A stretch of DNA of 64,000 nt, taken from contig NZ_BMEQ01000002.1 in the NCBI RefSeq assembly GCF_014636775.1, positions 62,001 through 126,000 on the forward strand, read 5' to 3'. Under the pieces are notes generated by a model that saw only the letters and a list, made by a program, of their open reading frames with translations, was not told where the DNA came from and did no database searches. The stretch is from Kocuria dechangensis (GTDB lineage: Bacteria; Actinomycetota; Actinomycetes; Actinomycetales; Micrococcaceae). Every line of letters starts with the position of its first letter. The first letter of the stretch is position 1. Positions 8,914 through 16,336 of the stretch are shown here, one piece after another. A program made the translations under genes and the position numbers.

Positions 8914-9879
8914 CTAGGCGAAGGAGAGCAGGGCGTGGACGGGAGTGTGGTCCGAGGGCCAGCGACCGTCCTTGGTCCACGTGCTGATCGCGGCCTCGTG
9001 GACCACGACGTCTCCCGGAGTGGTCAACAGCCAGTCGATGCGCTTCTCCCCGATGGCTGGCGCCTTGTAGTTCGGGAAGGTCCCCCACTCCGGGGTCAGC
9101 TGCTGGTCCGCCGTCAGCCAGGTGTCGACGAACACGCCGGACCCCACCAGCGTGCTGTAGGCGACCGAGTTCTCGGCGAGGGCGTTGAAGTCCCCGGTCA
9201 GCACGACCGGCAGTCCGGCGAAGCGACCGGCCAGCTCGACGAGCACCGACGCGCTGCGCTGCCGCGCGTTCTCCGACTCGTGATCGAAGTGCGTGTTCAC
9301 GGCAACGAACTCCACACCGGAGACCGCGTCGGTGAAACGCACCCAGGTCACGATCCGGGTCACCGAGTTGCCCCAGGTGGCGGATCCGGCGGTGTCCGGG
9401 GTGTCCGAGAGCCAGAACTGGTCCCACTCCAGGGCGGTGAGGCGGTGGGTGTCGTAGAAGATCGCGGAGTACTCCCCGCCGCTGCCGCCGTCGCGGCCGA
9501 AGCCGAGCATCCGGTAGTTGGCCCCCAGACCCGCCTCGACGGCGGGCAGCTGGGTGTACTCGGCCTCCTGCACGCCGAGGACGGTGGGCTTCTCCACGCG
9601 GATCAGCTGCTCCACCAGCGGCGCTCGCTCGGGCCAGTAATCAGGCTGCCCCGGGCGGGTGCCCGCCTTGTCGAAGCGGATGTTGAAGCTCATCACGTGC
9701 AGCTTCTCGCCGCCCGCGGGGCCGATCAGCGGGGCCGGGCCGCCCCAGGTGCGCGTCGCGGCCGAGGCCGGGGTGGCAGTCACCCCGACGGCCGCGGAGG
9801 CCGCAAGGGCACCCAGACCGGCGAGCGCGCCTCGGCGCGAGATGGAGGACGGGACGGAGGAGGAGAGAGCATCAGGCAT
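8914..9879 (-). CDS. Exported endonuclease/exonuclease/phosphatase family protein with Tat signal
   Basis: A 321-residue secreted hydrolase of the EEP (DNase I-like) fold, which cleaves phosphodiesters or phosphoesters in nucleic acids, lipids or inositol phosphates. Seen: a twin-arginine signal 'SRRGALAGLGALAASAAVGV' ending near 'TPASA', then the fold motifs 'MSFNIRFD', 'VLGVQEAE', 'AVNTHFDHES', 'LTGDFNA', 'RIDWLL' and the terminal 'SDHTPVHALL' with the catalytic His. The start is ATG 9879, which places the RR motif near the N-terminus. The longer open frame upstream has no such logic. The substrate is not decidable from sequence. Confidence 0.85.
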   Translation of the reverse strand: MPDALSSSVPSSISRRGALAGLGALAASAAVGVTATPASAATRTWGGPAPLIGPAGGEKLHVMSFNIRFDKAGTRPGQPDYWPERAPLVEQLIRVEKPTVLGVQEAEYTQLPAVEAGLGANYRMLGFGRDGGSGGEYSAIFYDTHRLTALEWDQFWLSDTPDTAGSATWGNSVTRIVTWVRFTDAVSGVEFVAVNTHFDHESENARQRSASVLVELAGRFAGLPVVLTGDFNALAENSVAYSTLVGSGVFVDTWLTADQQLTPEWGTFPNYKAPAIGEKRIDWLLTTPGDVVVHEAAISTWTKDGRWPSDHTPVHALLSFA

Positions 9880-10218
9880 GGCAGGACTCCTGGGTGGGGG
9901 GACGTACCTCCGCAGTCTCCCGGCACCCGGTGACGCCCGTGCCAATGAGGGGTGACGCCGACCGGAAGTTCTCGTGGACGAACCGCCAGACCGGCCGGCC
10001 GGAGGCCGGGCGCCGGGCAGTTCGAACAGGACTTCGCCTGCGCCGACTCGATGACGACCGCTGCCTGGGCTGTCGGAGTGGGCCTGCTCCTTCATCGCCG
10101 GGGTGCTCGGACACAGCCAGGTGAGCCAGGGGGGAGCTGACCTCCTACCCGAGCCGCCTCTGACCGGCCCGGCCCTCCAGGCCGGGCATCCACCGCCCTG
10201 CACCCCCAGGAGAAGCAC
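9880..10218. other. 339-base gap, no gene recognised
   Basis: Between the Tat-exported hydrolase and the glxB-like remnant. No reading frame with convincing protein features. A GC-rich hairpin (GCCCGGCC, loop, GGCCGGGC) lies at 10167-10187. The missing upstream part of the glxB-like gene would have been here, but I could not recognise its N-terminal amidotransferase motifs. Confidence 0.4.
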
Positions 10219-10542
10219 ATGTTCGGAGTCGCCGCCCGCTGCCTCGTCACCCGCCTGAAGGCCGACGAGGACCTCGAAACCGCGCTGGAGCGCCTCGGCG
10301 AGGTCTTCGACGGCTTCTACACTCAGGTCCTGACCACCAAGGACGGCATGGCCGTGGTGCGCGACCCCGTCTCGTGCCGGCCGGCCGTGGTCGCCGAGTC
10401 CGACGACCGGGTGGCGATGGCCTCCGGGTCCCGGGCCCTGGCCTGTCCGCCCGGCATCGAGAACGCCCGCGTGTTCGAGCCCGGCCGGGGCTGCACCTGG
10501 CGCGCCCGAGCCCCCACTACTCCCGAAAGGACCAGGACATGA
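10219..10542 (+). pseudogene. Remnant of class II glutamine amidotransferase-like subunit (GlxB/MgsA type)
   Basis: The frame from ATG 10219 encodes only the C-terminal third of a class II amidotransferase-like protein of the GlxB/N-methylglutamate synthase alpha type. Recognisable pieces: 'FDGFYTQVLTTKDGMAVVRDP', 'KPAVVAE'-like 'RPAVVAESDDRVAMASGSRALA' and 'GIENARVFEP'. The N-terminal domain with the nucleophilic Cys is missing, and the last 20 residues ('GRGCTWRARAPTTPERTRT') read as frameshifted sequence. In intact systems this subunit works with a GXGXG-domain subunit and an FMN-binding glutamate-synthase-like subunit. The next segment holds a broken GXGXG gene, so the operon has decayed. 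Confidence 0.6.
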
Positions 10543-11020
10543 CCGCTGCTGCCCACGGGCCCGCCCGGATCACCACCGAGAGCGGGGGCACCACCGTGGT
10601 GGATCTCGCCAGGTCGTCAGTGCGCGTGCTCGGCCCAGGCGGCCGGACCCACCGGCCACGGCGGGCTCGTCGACGGCAACGCGTCGGCCCGCTGCGGGAC
10701 CTCGAGGAAAGGCGTCGACATCGTGGTGGGCGGCGACATGGGCCATATGTCCGCGTTCACGGCCCAGGCTGGGCCCCTCGTGGTCTGCGGGGACGCCGGG
10801 GACAGCCTCAGGGGAATCCCTCTACGGACCCGCATCTGCGTGAAGGACACCGTGGCCTCGCGGGGCTCGGACTGCGTCGAGAAGGAGATGCGCGCCGAGC
10901 ACCTGGCCGAGCTCGCCGAGCTGCTCGCCGCTGCCCGACGACGACCCCGCCGGCTTCCGCCGCTAGGGCTCGGCCCGCACGCTCTACCACTTCCACGCCG
11001 ACAACTTCGCCGCGTACTGA
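10539..11020 (+). pseudogene. Broken GXGXG-domain subunit (GlxC/MgsB type)
   Basis: Homology-like pieces of one protein run through three frames in order. 'TTVVDLARSSVRVL' follows ATG 10539. 'DIVVGGDMGHMSAFTAQAGPLVVCGDAG' and 'VEKEMRAEHLAELAELLAA' lie in the next frame at about 10715-10935. 'DDDPAGFRR', a TAG stop at 10964-10966, and then 'GSARTLYHFHADNFAAY' in a third frame end at the TGA 11018-11020. At least two frameshifts and one nonsense codon are therefore visible. The pattern (GXGXG repeat domain, His-rich C-terminus YHFHADNF) fits the middle subunit of N-methylglutamate synthase/GlxC. It is a pseudogene, not an active gene. Confidence 0.65.
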
Positions 11021-11048
11021 CGCGCCCCCGACCGATCAGGAGCTCCCA

Positions 11049-11234
11049 GTGACCCTCACCGACCTGCCCACCGCCGCACCCTCCCCCGCCGTCGCCGACG
11101 CCGACGCCGTGGCCATCGATACCGCGGCACTGGCCGTCCTGGGGGACAACAACCCGAAGCACCGGGCCGAGTACGCCGCGCCGGCCAAGGTCACGCCGGC
11201 CGGCACCACCTGGATCGCCGGGGTGTCCCGGTGA
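11049..11234 (+). CDS. Small protein coupled to the solA-like gene
   Basis: A 61-residue frame from GTG 11049 with a good AGGAG six bases upstream. It ends in a TGA that overlaps the GTG of the following flavoenzyme gene (GTGA at 11231-11234), a sign of translational coupling. The product begins with a Pro/Ala-rich stretch and ends 'PAKVTPAGTTWIAGVSR'. I do not recognise the family. It may be a true small protein, or the truncated start of a larger lost gene, given the decayed genes just upstream. Confidence 0.5.
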   Translation: MTLTDLPTAAPSPAVADADAVAIDTAALAVLGDNNPKHRAEYAAPAKVTPAGTTWIAGVSR

Positions 11235-12361
11235 GCGCCGGCCCGTACGCGGTGATCGGTGCCGGGCTCATGGGCGCGGCCACCGCGTGGCAGCTGGCCA
11301 CCCGTGGTGCGGAGGTCGTGCTCCTGGAGCGCGAGGTCCCCGCCGGCGACCAGGGCTCCTCCCACGGCTCGGCCCGGATCTACCGCTACGCCTACCCCGA
11401 CCCCTTCTACGCCGAGCTCCTCGTCCACGCGGAACCCCTGTGGGTGCAGCTGGAGCGCGAGTCGGGCCGGCAGCTGATCGACCGGGTCGGCTGCCTGGAC
11501 CACGGCCCCGGCCGCGACCCCGAGGCCCTGGCCCGGGTGCTGGAGCAGGTCGGGGTGGAGCACGCGCTCTACTCCCCGGCCGAGGCCAGGGATCGCTGGC
11601 CGCAGCTCGTCGTCGACACCCCCGTCCTGCACCAGCCCTCCGCCGGGGTCCTCGACGCCCGGACCACGGTGGAGGCCATGGTGGAGCTCGCTGTGGCCGC
11701 CGGGGCGCAGCTGCACACCCGGTGGCCGGTCACCTCCATCACCCGGACCCGGTCGGGGTTCACCCTCACCGGCCCGGACGGGGCGATCCTGGAGGCCGCC
11801 CACGTGGTGGTCGCCGCCGGCGGCTGGCTGCCGGAGCTGCTGGGGCAGCTGTCCCTGCCGGGTGCGTTCCTCACAGGGCTGCCGGAGTTCACCGTGATGC
11901 AGGAGAACGCCTACCACTTCCCCTACCGCGACCCCGGCCGGCCCTGGCCCACGACGATCCACAAGGACGCCATGCAGGTCTACACCCTGCCCGGCGGGCG
12001 CGACGCCGGGTTCGCCGGGCAGAAGGTCGCCGAGTTCAACGGGGGCCGCCCGATCCGCTCCGCCGCCGCCCAGGACGGCGTGGTCGACCCCGCCAACCGG
12101 GACCGGGTCGTGGAGTACGTGAAGCGGTACCTGCCCGGGCTGGTCCCGGAGCCCTACGCCGAGACCACCTGCCTGTTCACCAACACCCCCGACGAGCACT
12201 TCGTCCTCGACACCGCCGACGGCATCACCGTGGTCTCCCCGTGCTCGGGGCACGGGGGGAAGTTCGCCCCGCTGATCGGGGCGATGGCCGCCGATCTCGC
12301 CACCGGCACAGGGGGCGTCCCACCCGTCTTCCGGCCGGGGACCGCCGCTCTCGCGCGCTGA
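11231..12361 (+). CDS. solA: FAD-dependent N-methyl amino acid oxidase (monomeric sarcosine oxidase/SolA-like)
   Basis: A 376-residue flavoprotein oxidase of the monomeric sarcosine oxidase / N-methyltryptophan oxidase family, which demethylates a secondary N-methyl amino acid to the amino acid, formaldehyde and H2O2. Seen: the Rossmann dinucleotide motif 'VIGAGLMGAATAW', 'GSSHGSARIYRYAY' for the FAD pyrophosphate, the covalent-flavin region 'TTCLFTNTPDEHFVLD' with the Cys that binds FAD in MSOX, and 'SGHGGKFAPLIG'. Start GTG 11231 overlaps the upstream small gene. Next to the remains of an N-methylglutamate synthase operon, N-methylglutamate or sarcosine is a reasonable substrate guess. The gene appears intact. 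Confidence 0.85.
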   Translation: MSAGPYAVIGAGLMGAATAWQLATRGAEVVLLEREVPAGDQGSSHGSARIYRYAYPDPFYAELLVHAEPLWVQLERESGRQLIDRVGCLDHGPGRDPEALARVLEQVGVEHALYSPAEARDRWPQLVVDTPVLHQPSAGVLDARTTVEAMVELAVAAGAQLHTRWPVTSITRTRSGFTLTGPDGAILEAAHVVVAAGGWLPELLGQLSLPGAFLTGLPEFTVMQENAYHFPYRDPGRPWPTTIHKDAMQVYTLPGGRDAGFAGQKVAEFNGGRPIRSAAAQDGVVDPANRDRVVEYVKRYLPGLVPEPYAETTCLFTNTPDEHFVLDTADGITVVSPCSGHGGKFAPLIGAMAADLATGTGGVPPVFRPGTAALAR

Positions 12362-12399
12362 GCCTGCCCGCCCGAGCCGGCACCACCGGGTTCTCCCGC

Positions 12400-12965
12400 C
12401 GGTCGGCCGGGGCGGTGACACTCTGACGGGATGCCGCCGCCCCGGTCGCCGTCTCGCGGCAGGAGATGCCATGAACGTGACCGCCCCGGATCGTCGCCAC
12501 CCACGTCCTGGACCCGGCAACCAAGGCTTCCTGCCCCGGCTGCCATGGGCTGATGACGACCAGTGATCAGGAGACGGCCGGCACTGGGCGTGCCGGTGAC
12601 CGTGCTCTTCCGCGGCCTGGAGACCACCGCGAGGCCCTGCACACCAGGGCCGGCGAGGGCGCCGTGGTGGTGCGCAGCGCCTCCTCCACCAGGTCCACCG
12701 TGCACTCCTCCTCCGCGGCGACAGCCCGGACCGCGGCGCAGATCTGCTCGACGTGCAGCTCCAGGACCGGTCCGATGCGCTCCAGCCCTTCAGGTCGATG
12801 TCCCCGCACCCCGGCGAGTCGTCACAGGCGCCGCCGGACACGGCGTCCAGATGGGATCCGGTCACCACGGCGCTCCCACGAGGGGCCGGCCGCAGACCGT
12901 CGGCGAGCAGTCCAGGCGCTGCCGGAGAGGCCAGGATCATGGGGTCTCCGGCGCACAGCACGGGA
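12400..12965 (-). pseudogene. Decayed M20-family amidohydrolase (allantoate/N-carbamoyl amino acid hydrolase type)
   Basis: Read on the minus strand, pieces of an M20 amidohydrolase appear in order but in different frames. First comes 'MILASPAAPGLLADGL' then 'VVTGSHLDAVSGGA' (the metal-ligand motif SHLD-x-V-x-x-GG). Next is 'IGPVLELHVEQ' (compare the family's HIEQGPVLE), then 'AAVRAVAAEEECTVDLVEEA' as in the dimerisation domain. A GC-rich tail with possible C-terminal pieces extends to about 12400. No continuous frame covers them and the length is well under the usual 400 residues, so it is a relic with internal deletions. Assignment rests on short motifs. Confidence 0.45.
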
Positions 12966-12980
12966 GGGCCGGACGCATGC

Positions 12981-13017
12981 GTTGGCCACTGCCCAACAGA
13001 GTTGACCGCTGCTCAAC
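12981..13017. promoter_or_regulatory. Two operator-like inverted repeats, 20-bp period
   Basis: GTTGGCCACTGCCCAAC at 12981-12997 and GTTGACCGCTGCTCAAC at 13001-13017 are the same 17-bp inverted repeat (GTTG...CAAC) placed exactly 20 bases apart, about two helical turns. They lie just upstream of the M20 relic and behind the riboflavin kinase gene. They look like a paired binding site for a dimeric regulator that once controlled the M20 gene. Confidence 0.45.
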
Positions 13018-13071
13018 AATGCGGGGCAGTGACGCCCGGCACGTCCGCCGCCCCAGAAGGCCCTGCCGGCT

Positions 13072-13497
13072 TCAGTGCGACTGTCCCACGGTGGCGCCGC
13101 GACCCTGGCCCAGGAGCCAGGGACAGTGAGCGGCGGCCCACTCACGGGTGGCCTCGACGTCGCGGTGCAGCTGCTCCATGAGCGCCTGGACGGAGGAGAA
13201 GCTCTGCTGACCCCGCAGCCTGGAGGTCAGCTCGACGCGCATCGTGCGCCCGTACAGGTCGCCGTCGAAGTCGAGGAGGTGGGCCTCGAGCAGCCGGGGG
13301 CCCTCGCCGGTGTAGAAGGTCCGGCGCCGGCCGACGGACACCGCCGCGACGGCCCGGTCCTGGGATCCGATCCGCACCTGCGCGGCCCACACACCGTCCT
13401 CGATCCCGGGCCCGGCGAGCGGGAGGTTGGCGGTGGGGAATCCGATGGTCCTGCCCCGGGCGTCCCCGTGCTCGACGATGCCTTCGACCACTGTCAT
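13072..13497 (-). CDS. Stand-alone riboflavin kinase
   Basis: A 141-residue riboflavin kinase domain (ATP + riboflavin to FMN), without the FAD synthetase domain found in bifunctional RibF. Seen: 'GDARGRTIGFPTANL', the conserved GxxxGxPTxN-type nucleotide/flavin site near residues 11-25, 'GVWAAQV', 'FYTGEGPRLLEAHLLDFDGDLYGR' style core (key part EAHLLDFDGDLYG with the catalytic Glu) and 'FSSVQALMEQLHRDV'. The start is ATG 13497, with AAGGAG at good spacing. It is the third gene of a minus-strand unit behind the BCCT importer and the flavin reductase, which suggests it supplies FMN for the cluster's flavin monooxygenase. Confidence 0.88.
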   Translation of the reverse strand: MTVVEGIVEHGDARGRTIGFPTANLPLAGPGIEDGVWAAQVRIGSQDRAVAAVSVGRRRTFYTGEGPRLLEAHLLDFDGDLYGRTMRVELTSRLRGQQSFSSVQALMEQLHRDVEATREWAAAHCPWLLGQGRGATVGQSH

Positions 13498-13588
13498 GAC
13501 CTGGTTCTCCTTCTGATGAGTCGTGCGGGCAAGGGGTGCGGTGCGGGACGGCCCGTGGGACCGTCCCGCACCGCGTTCGGACACGCTG

Positions 13589-15217
13589 CTAGTGGGAGCG
13601 CTCGCCGTCGGCTCCGGGGATCTCGTGGAGCCGGGCGTGGCGCAGCAGCTGGAACTCCGGATCCTTGCGCAGTTCCAGGATCAGTGAGATGCCCAGCAGA
13701 GCCACGATGATGGTGAACGGCAGGGCGGAGAGCATCGCCGCCTGCTGCAGGGCCACGAGTCCGCCGACGACCAGCAGCAGCACGGCGCACACCCCGGTGA
13801 GCACGCCCCAGAGGGTCAGCACCGGCTTGGCCGGCTTCAGGGTGCCCTTGGAGGAGAGCATGCTCAGCACGTAGGTGTTGGCGTCGGCCCCGGAGATGAA
13901 GAACAGCGCGACCAGCACGACGGTGAGCACCGCGGTGACCTGGACCAGCGGGAGCTGTTCGAGCATGGCGAAGAACGCGGAGTTGATGTTGGCGGTGGTG
14001 GCCTCACCAATGCCGGCGCCGTCCATGTCCATCTTGATGGCGGTGCCGCCGAAGATGGTGAACCAGGCGAAGAACACCAGGCTGGGAACCCCGAGAACGC
14101 CGGCGACGAACTGGCGGATGGTGCGCCCCTTGGAGATCTTGGCCAGGAAGACCCCGACGAAGGCGCCCCAGCTGAGCCACCAGGCCATCATGAAGTAGGT
14201 CCACCACTGCATCCACTGCAGGTCGTCGGGCGTTGACGGGGTGATGAGGCTGGTGGTGAAGAACTCGCTGGCGTACTGCCCGATCGAACGGAAGAACAGG
14301 TTCGAGACGAAGTTCGTGGGCCCGGCCACGAAGACGAAGACCGCCAGGAGGATCGACAGGGTCATGGTGATCTCGCTGATGTACCGGATGCCGCGGTGGA
14401 CCCCGGACAGCGCGGAGAGGGTGAACAGCACGGTGATCACGGCGATGATGATGATCTGGACCGGCAGGTCCGTGGGCAGGCCGAAGACCCGGTTCAGGCC
14501 CTCGGCGATCTGCGAGGCGCCCAGACCGAGGGACGTGGTGGTCCCGAACAGGGTGGCGATGATGGCGAAGACGTCGATCGCCTTGCCGAACCAGCCGTCG
14601 ACGAGCTTGCCCAGGACCGGGCGCAGCATCGGGGACACCAGGCCCGGGCGGTTCTTGCGGTGGGTGGAGTAGCCGATGGCCAGACCGAACACGCCGAACA
14701 CCGCCCAGGCGTGCGGCCCCCAGTCGAAGAAGCTGAACTGCATGGCCCGCACGGCGGCGTCCATGGTCTCGGGTTCGGCCAGCGCGTGCGGCGGGGCCAT
14801 GTAGTGGGAGATCGGCTCGGCGACTCCGTAGCTGATCAGCCCGATGCCCATCACCGCCGAGAGGATCATGGCCAGCCAGGCCCACGTGCTGAACTCGGGG
14901 CGAGCGGAGTTGGAGCCCAGCCGGATGTCGCCGTAGCGGCTGAGGGCCAGGTAGAGGAGCAGCCCGATGCACAGCAGGGGCACCACCAGGTAGCTCCACC
15001 CCACGGAGCCGGCCACCCAGTTCATGCTGCTGGTCATCACGGCGCCCAGGCCGTCCGGGGAGACCGCGGCCCACAGGACGAAGGCGGCGATCAGCCCGAC
15101 CGAGACCGCGAGGACCGCACCCGGTCTGGTGGAGGACGCCGGACGGTTCTCCGAGCGGCGGGTCGAGACAGGTTGGTCGAGTTGTTGGACCACGGGTTTC
15201 TCCGATTTCTGGCGCAT
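13589..15217 (-). CDS. BCCT family betaine/choline/carnitine-type transporter
   Basis: A 542-residue importer of the BCCT family, which takes up quaternary ammonium compounds and zwitterionic betaines with Na+ or H+. Seen: about 12 hydrophobic spans, 'GYGVAEPI'-like 'ISYGVAEPISHYMAPP', 'SFFDWGPHAWAVFG', and the family signature 'MAWWLSWGAFVGVFLAKISK' with its tryptophan box. The start is ATG 15217, giving a short charged cytosolic N-terminus. The gap to the flavin reductase gene upstream is only 29 bases, so the two are likely co-transcribed. In this context it probably imports the substrate of the catabolic cluster rather than an osmolyte. The short C-terminal tail also argues against osmosensing. 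Confidence 0.92.
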   Translation of the reverse strand: MRQKSEKPVVQQLDQPVSTRRSENRPASSTRPGAVLAVSVGLIAAFVLWAAVSPDGLGAVMTSSMNWVAGSVGWSYLVVPLLCIGLLLYLALSRYGDIRLGSNSARPEFSTWAWLAMILSAVMGIGLISYGVAEPISHYMAPPHALAEPETMDAAVRAMQFSFFDWGPHAWAVFGVFGLAIGYSTHRKNRPGLVSPMLRPVLGKLVDGWFGKAIDVFAIIATLFGTTTSLGLGASQIAEGLNRVFGLPTDLPVQIIIIAVITVLFTLSALSGVHRGIRYISEITMTLSILLAVFVFVAGPTNFVSNLFFRSIGQYASEFFTTSLITPSTPDDLQWMQWWTYFMMAWWLSWGAFVGVFLAKISKGRTIRQFVAGVLGVPSLVFFAWFTIFGGTAIKMDMDGAGIGEATTANINSAFFAMLEQLPLVQVTAVLTVVLVALFFISGADANTYVLSMLSSKGTLKPAKPVLTLWGVLTGVCAVLLLVVGGLVALQQAAMLSALPFTIIVALLGISLILELRKDPEFQLLRHARLHEIPGADGERSH

Positions 15218-15246
15218 GGAGGACCGGCCGGCTCTCCGGGCGGGTG

Positions 15247-16191
15247 TCACAGCTGAGTGAGGTCGTCGCTGTCGTAGAAGCGGCCGGCCTTGTAGATGAT
15301 GGGGCTGGCCTCGGTCACCTCCGCGTGGCGGACGCGGCAGATGAACACGGTGTGGGTCTTGGCCTGGAAGCGTTCCCGGATCTCTGCCTCCAGGGACGCC
15401 GGGGAGTCGTCGATCAGGGGGCTGCCGCTGGGCCCGGGGTGCCAGTCGACGTCGGCGAACTTGTCGGGCGACTTCGAGGCGAAGGTGGCGATGGTGGCCC
15501 GCTGCTCCGTGCCCAGGATGTTGATCCCCAGGTGGGTGGCGGCGAACAGGGCGGGGTAGGTGGAGGAGGTCTTCTGGATGCAGACCATCACCAGGGGCGG
15601 CTCCAGGGACACCGAGGCGTAGGAGTTGACCGCCAGACCCTTGGGGGTGCCGTTGTCCTGGGTGGTGACCACGGTGACCCCGGTGATGAACTGCCGGTTG
15701 AAGGTCTTCATCACCTGCGGGTCCGGCTCGCCCGAGAGGTCGTCGAGCACGACCTCGTCCGGCTGCAGCGGGGTGTCGCTGAGATGACGGACGCCCAGGC
15801 TGTGGAGCAGCTCGGAGCCGTCCCAGGTCACCTCCTCCCGGGTGATCCGCCCGTCCACCAGGGTCACGTGGTTGCACCCGCGGGTCTGGACCCGGCGGCC
15901 GGTGGGCGGCACCCCGAGAAAGGTCTCGGTGTGGGTGCCGGTGCTGGTCCAGAAGATCGCCGCGGCGTCCCCCTGGGTGACCACGGAGTCGATGGTGGTG
16001 ACCAGGTCGGGAAAGCCGGCACGGACGGTGCGGATCTCCTCCTGCACCTGCGCCAGCGTCGACGTGTGTCCGCTGGAGCGGCTCACCCGCACGTAGTCGG
16101 GGGCGACGACGGATTCCAGCGCTGCGACCTCTCCTCGGTCCCAGGCGGCCTGCCAGACGGTGGTGAGCGTAGCTTCGAGTTCCTGTTGCAT
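15247..16191 (-). CDS. SnoaL-like domain fused to flavin reductase
   Basis: A 314-residue two-domain protein. Residues about 1-130 form a SnoaL/NTF2-like domain ('ALESVVAPDYVRVSRSSGHT', 'TTIDSVVTQGDAAAIFWTSTG', 'ETFLGVPPTGRRV'). Residues about 155-314 form a flavin reductase domain (FMN-binding split barrel: 'FITGVTVVTTQDNGTPKGLAVNSYASVSLEPPLV' in part, 'CIQKTSSTYPAL', 'LGTEQRATIATFASKSPDKF'). The reductase would use NAD(P)H to make FMNH2 for a partner oxygenase, most likely the luciferase-like monooxygenase at 20940-22040. SnoaL folds can cyclise or hydrolyse polyketide-like products, and the role here is unknown. The start at ATG 16191 fits a promoter that would give a near-leaderless transcript. 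GTG 16215 is the alternative. Confidence 0.85.
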   Translation of the reverse strand: MQQELEATLTTVWQAAWDRGEVAALESVVAPDYVRVSRSSGHTSTLAQVQEEIRTVRAGFPDLVTTIDSVVTQGDAAAIFWTSTGTHTETFLGVPPTGRRVQTRGCNHVTLVDGRITREEVTWDGSELLHSLGVRHLSDTPLQPDEVVLDDLSGEPDPQVMKTFNRQFITGVTVVTTQDNGTPKGLAVNSYASVSLEPPLVMVCIQKTSSTYPALFAATHLGINILGTEQRATIATFASKSPDKFADVDWHPGPSGSPLIDDSPASLEAEIRERFQAKTHTVFICRVRHAEVTEASPIIYKAGRFYDSDDLTQL

Positions 16192-16198
16192 GGCACAG

Positions 16199-16228
16199 AA
16201 CGTAATCCCCGTCACACGCCCCGGTCAA
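16199..16228 (-). promoter_or_regulatory. Promoter of the SnoaL-flavin reductase unit
   Basis: On the minus strand, -35 TTGACC (16228-16223), 18-base spacer, -10 TACGTT (16204-16199). The -10 ends seven bases before the ATG at 16191, so the transcript would be leaderless or nearly so, which is common in Actinobacteria. No Shine-Dalgarno sequence is visible before that ATG. Confidence 0.5.
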
Positions 16229-16297
16229 TGGGTGGGGGTAAATTTTCTGCTTCTCCTGGTAAACAAGCCGTTAAGCATGGATTTCCGCGACGCACTC

Positions 16298-16336
16298 TTG
16301 ACGATGCATGGCAGTGGGCCTAGCGTGTGATGCATG
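16298..16336 (+). promoter_or_regulatory. Promoter of GntR gene with paired GATGCATG repeats
   Basis: -35 TTGACG at 16298-16303, exactly 17 bases, then -10 TAGCGT at 16321-16326. The start codon ATG at 16334 is seven bases past the -10, so the mRNA is predicted to be leaderless. GATGCATG occurs at 16303-16310 and again at 16329-16336, flanking the -10 element. The core ATGCAT is palindromic. This placement suits an autoregulatory GntR operator. Confidence 0.5.

Noticed and set aside
11036-12961. 641-codon minus-strand frame opposite solA
   Set aside because: Shadow of the solA-like gene over most of its length. Only its first part (12800-12961) carries M20-like residues, and that is reported as a relic.
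13498-13588. Possible FMN riboswitch before the riboflavin kinase gene
   Set aside because: The 91-base gap after the BCCT gene lacks the conserved RFN element blocks. The gene is likely read from the upstream promoter.
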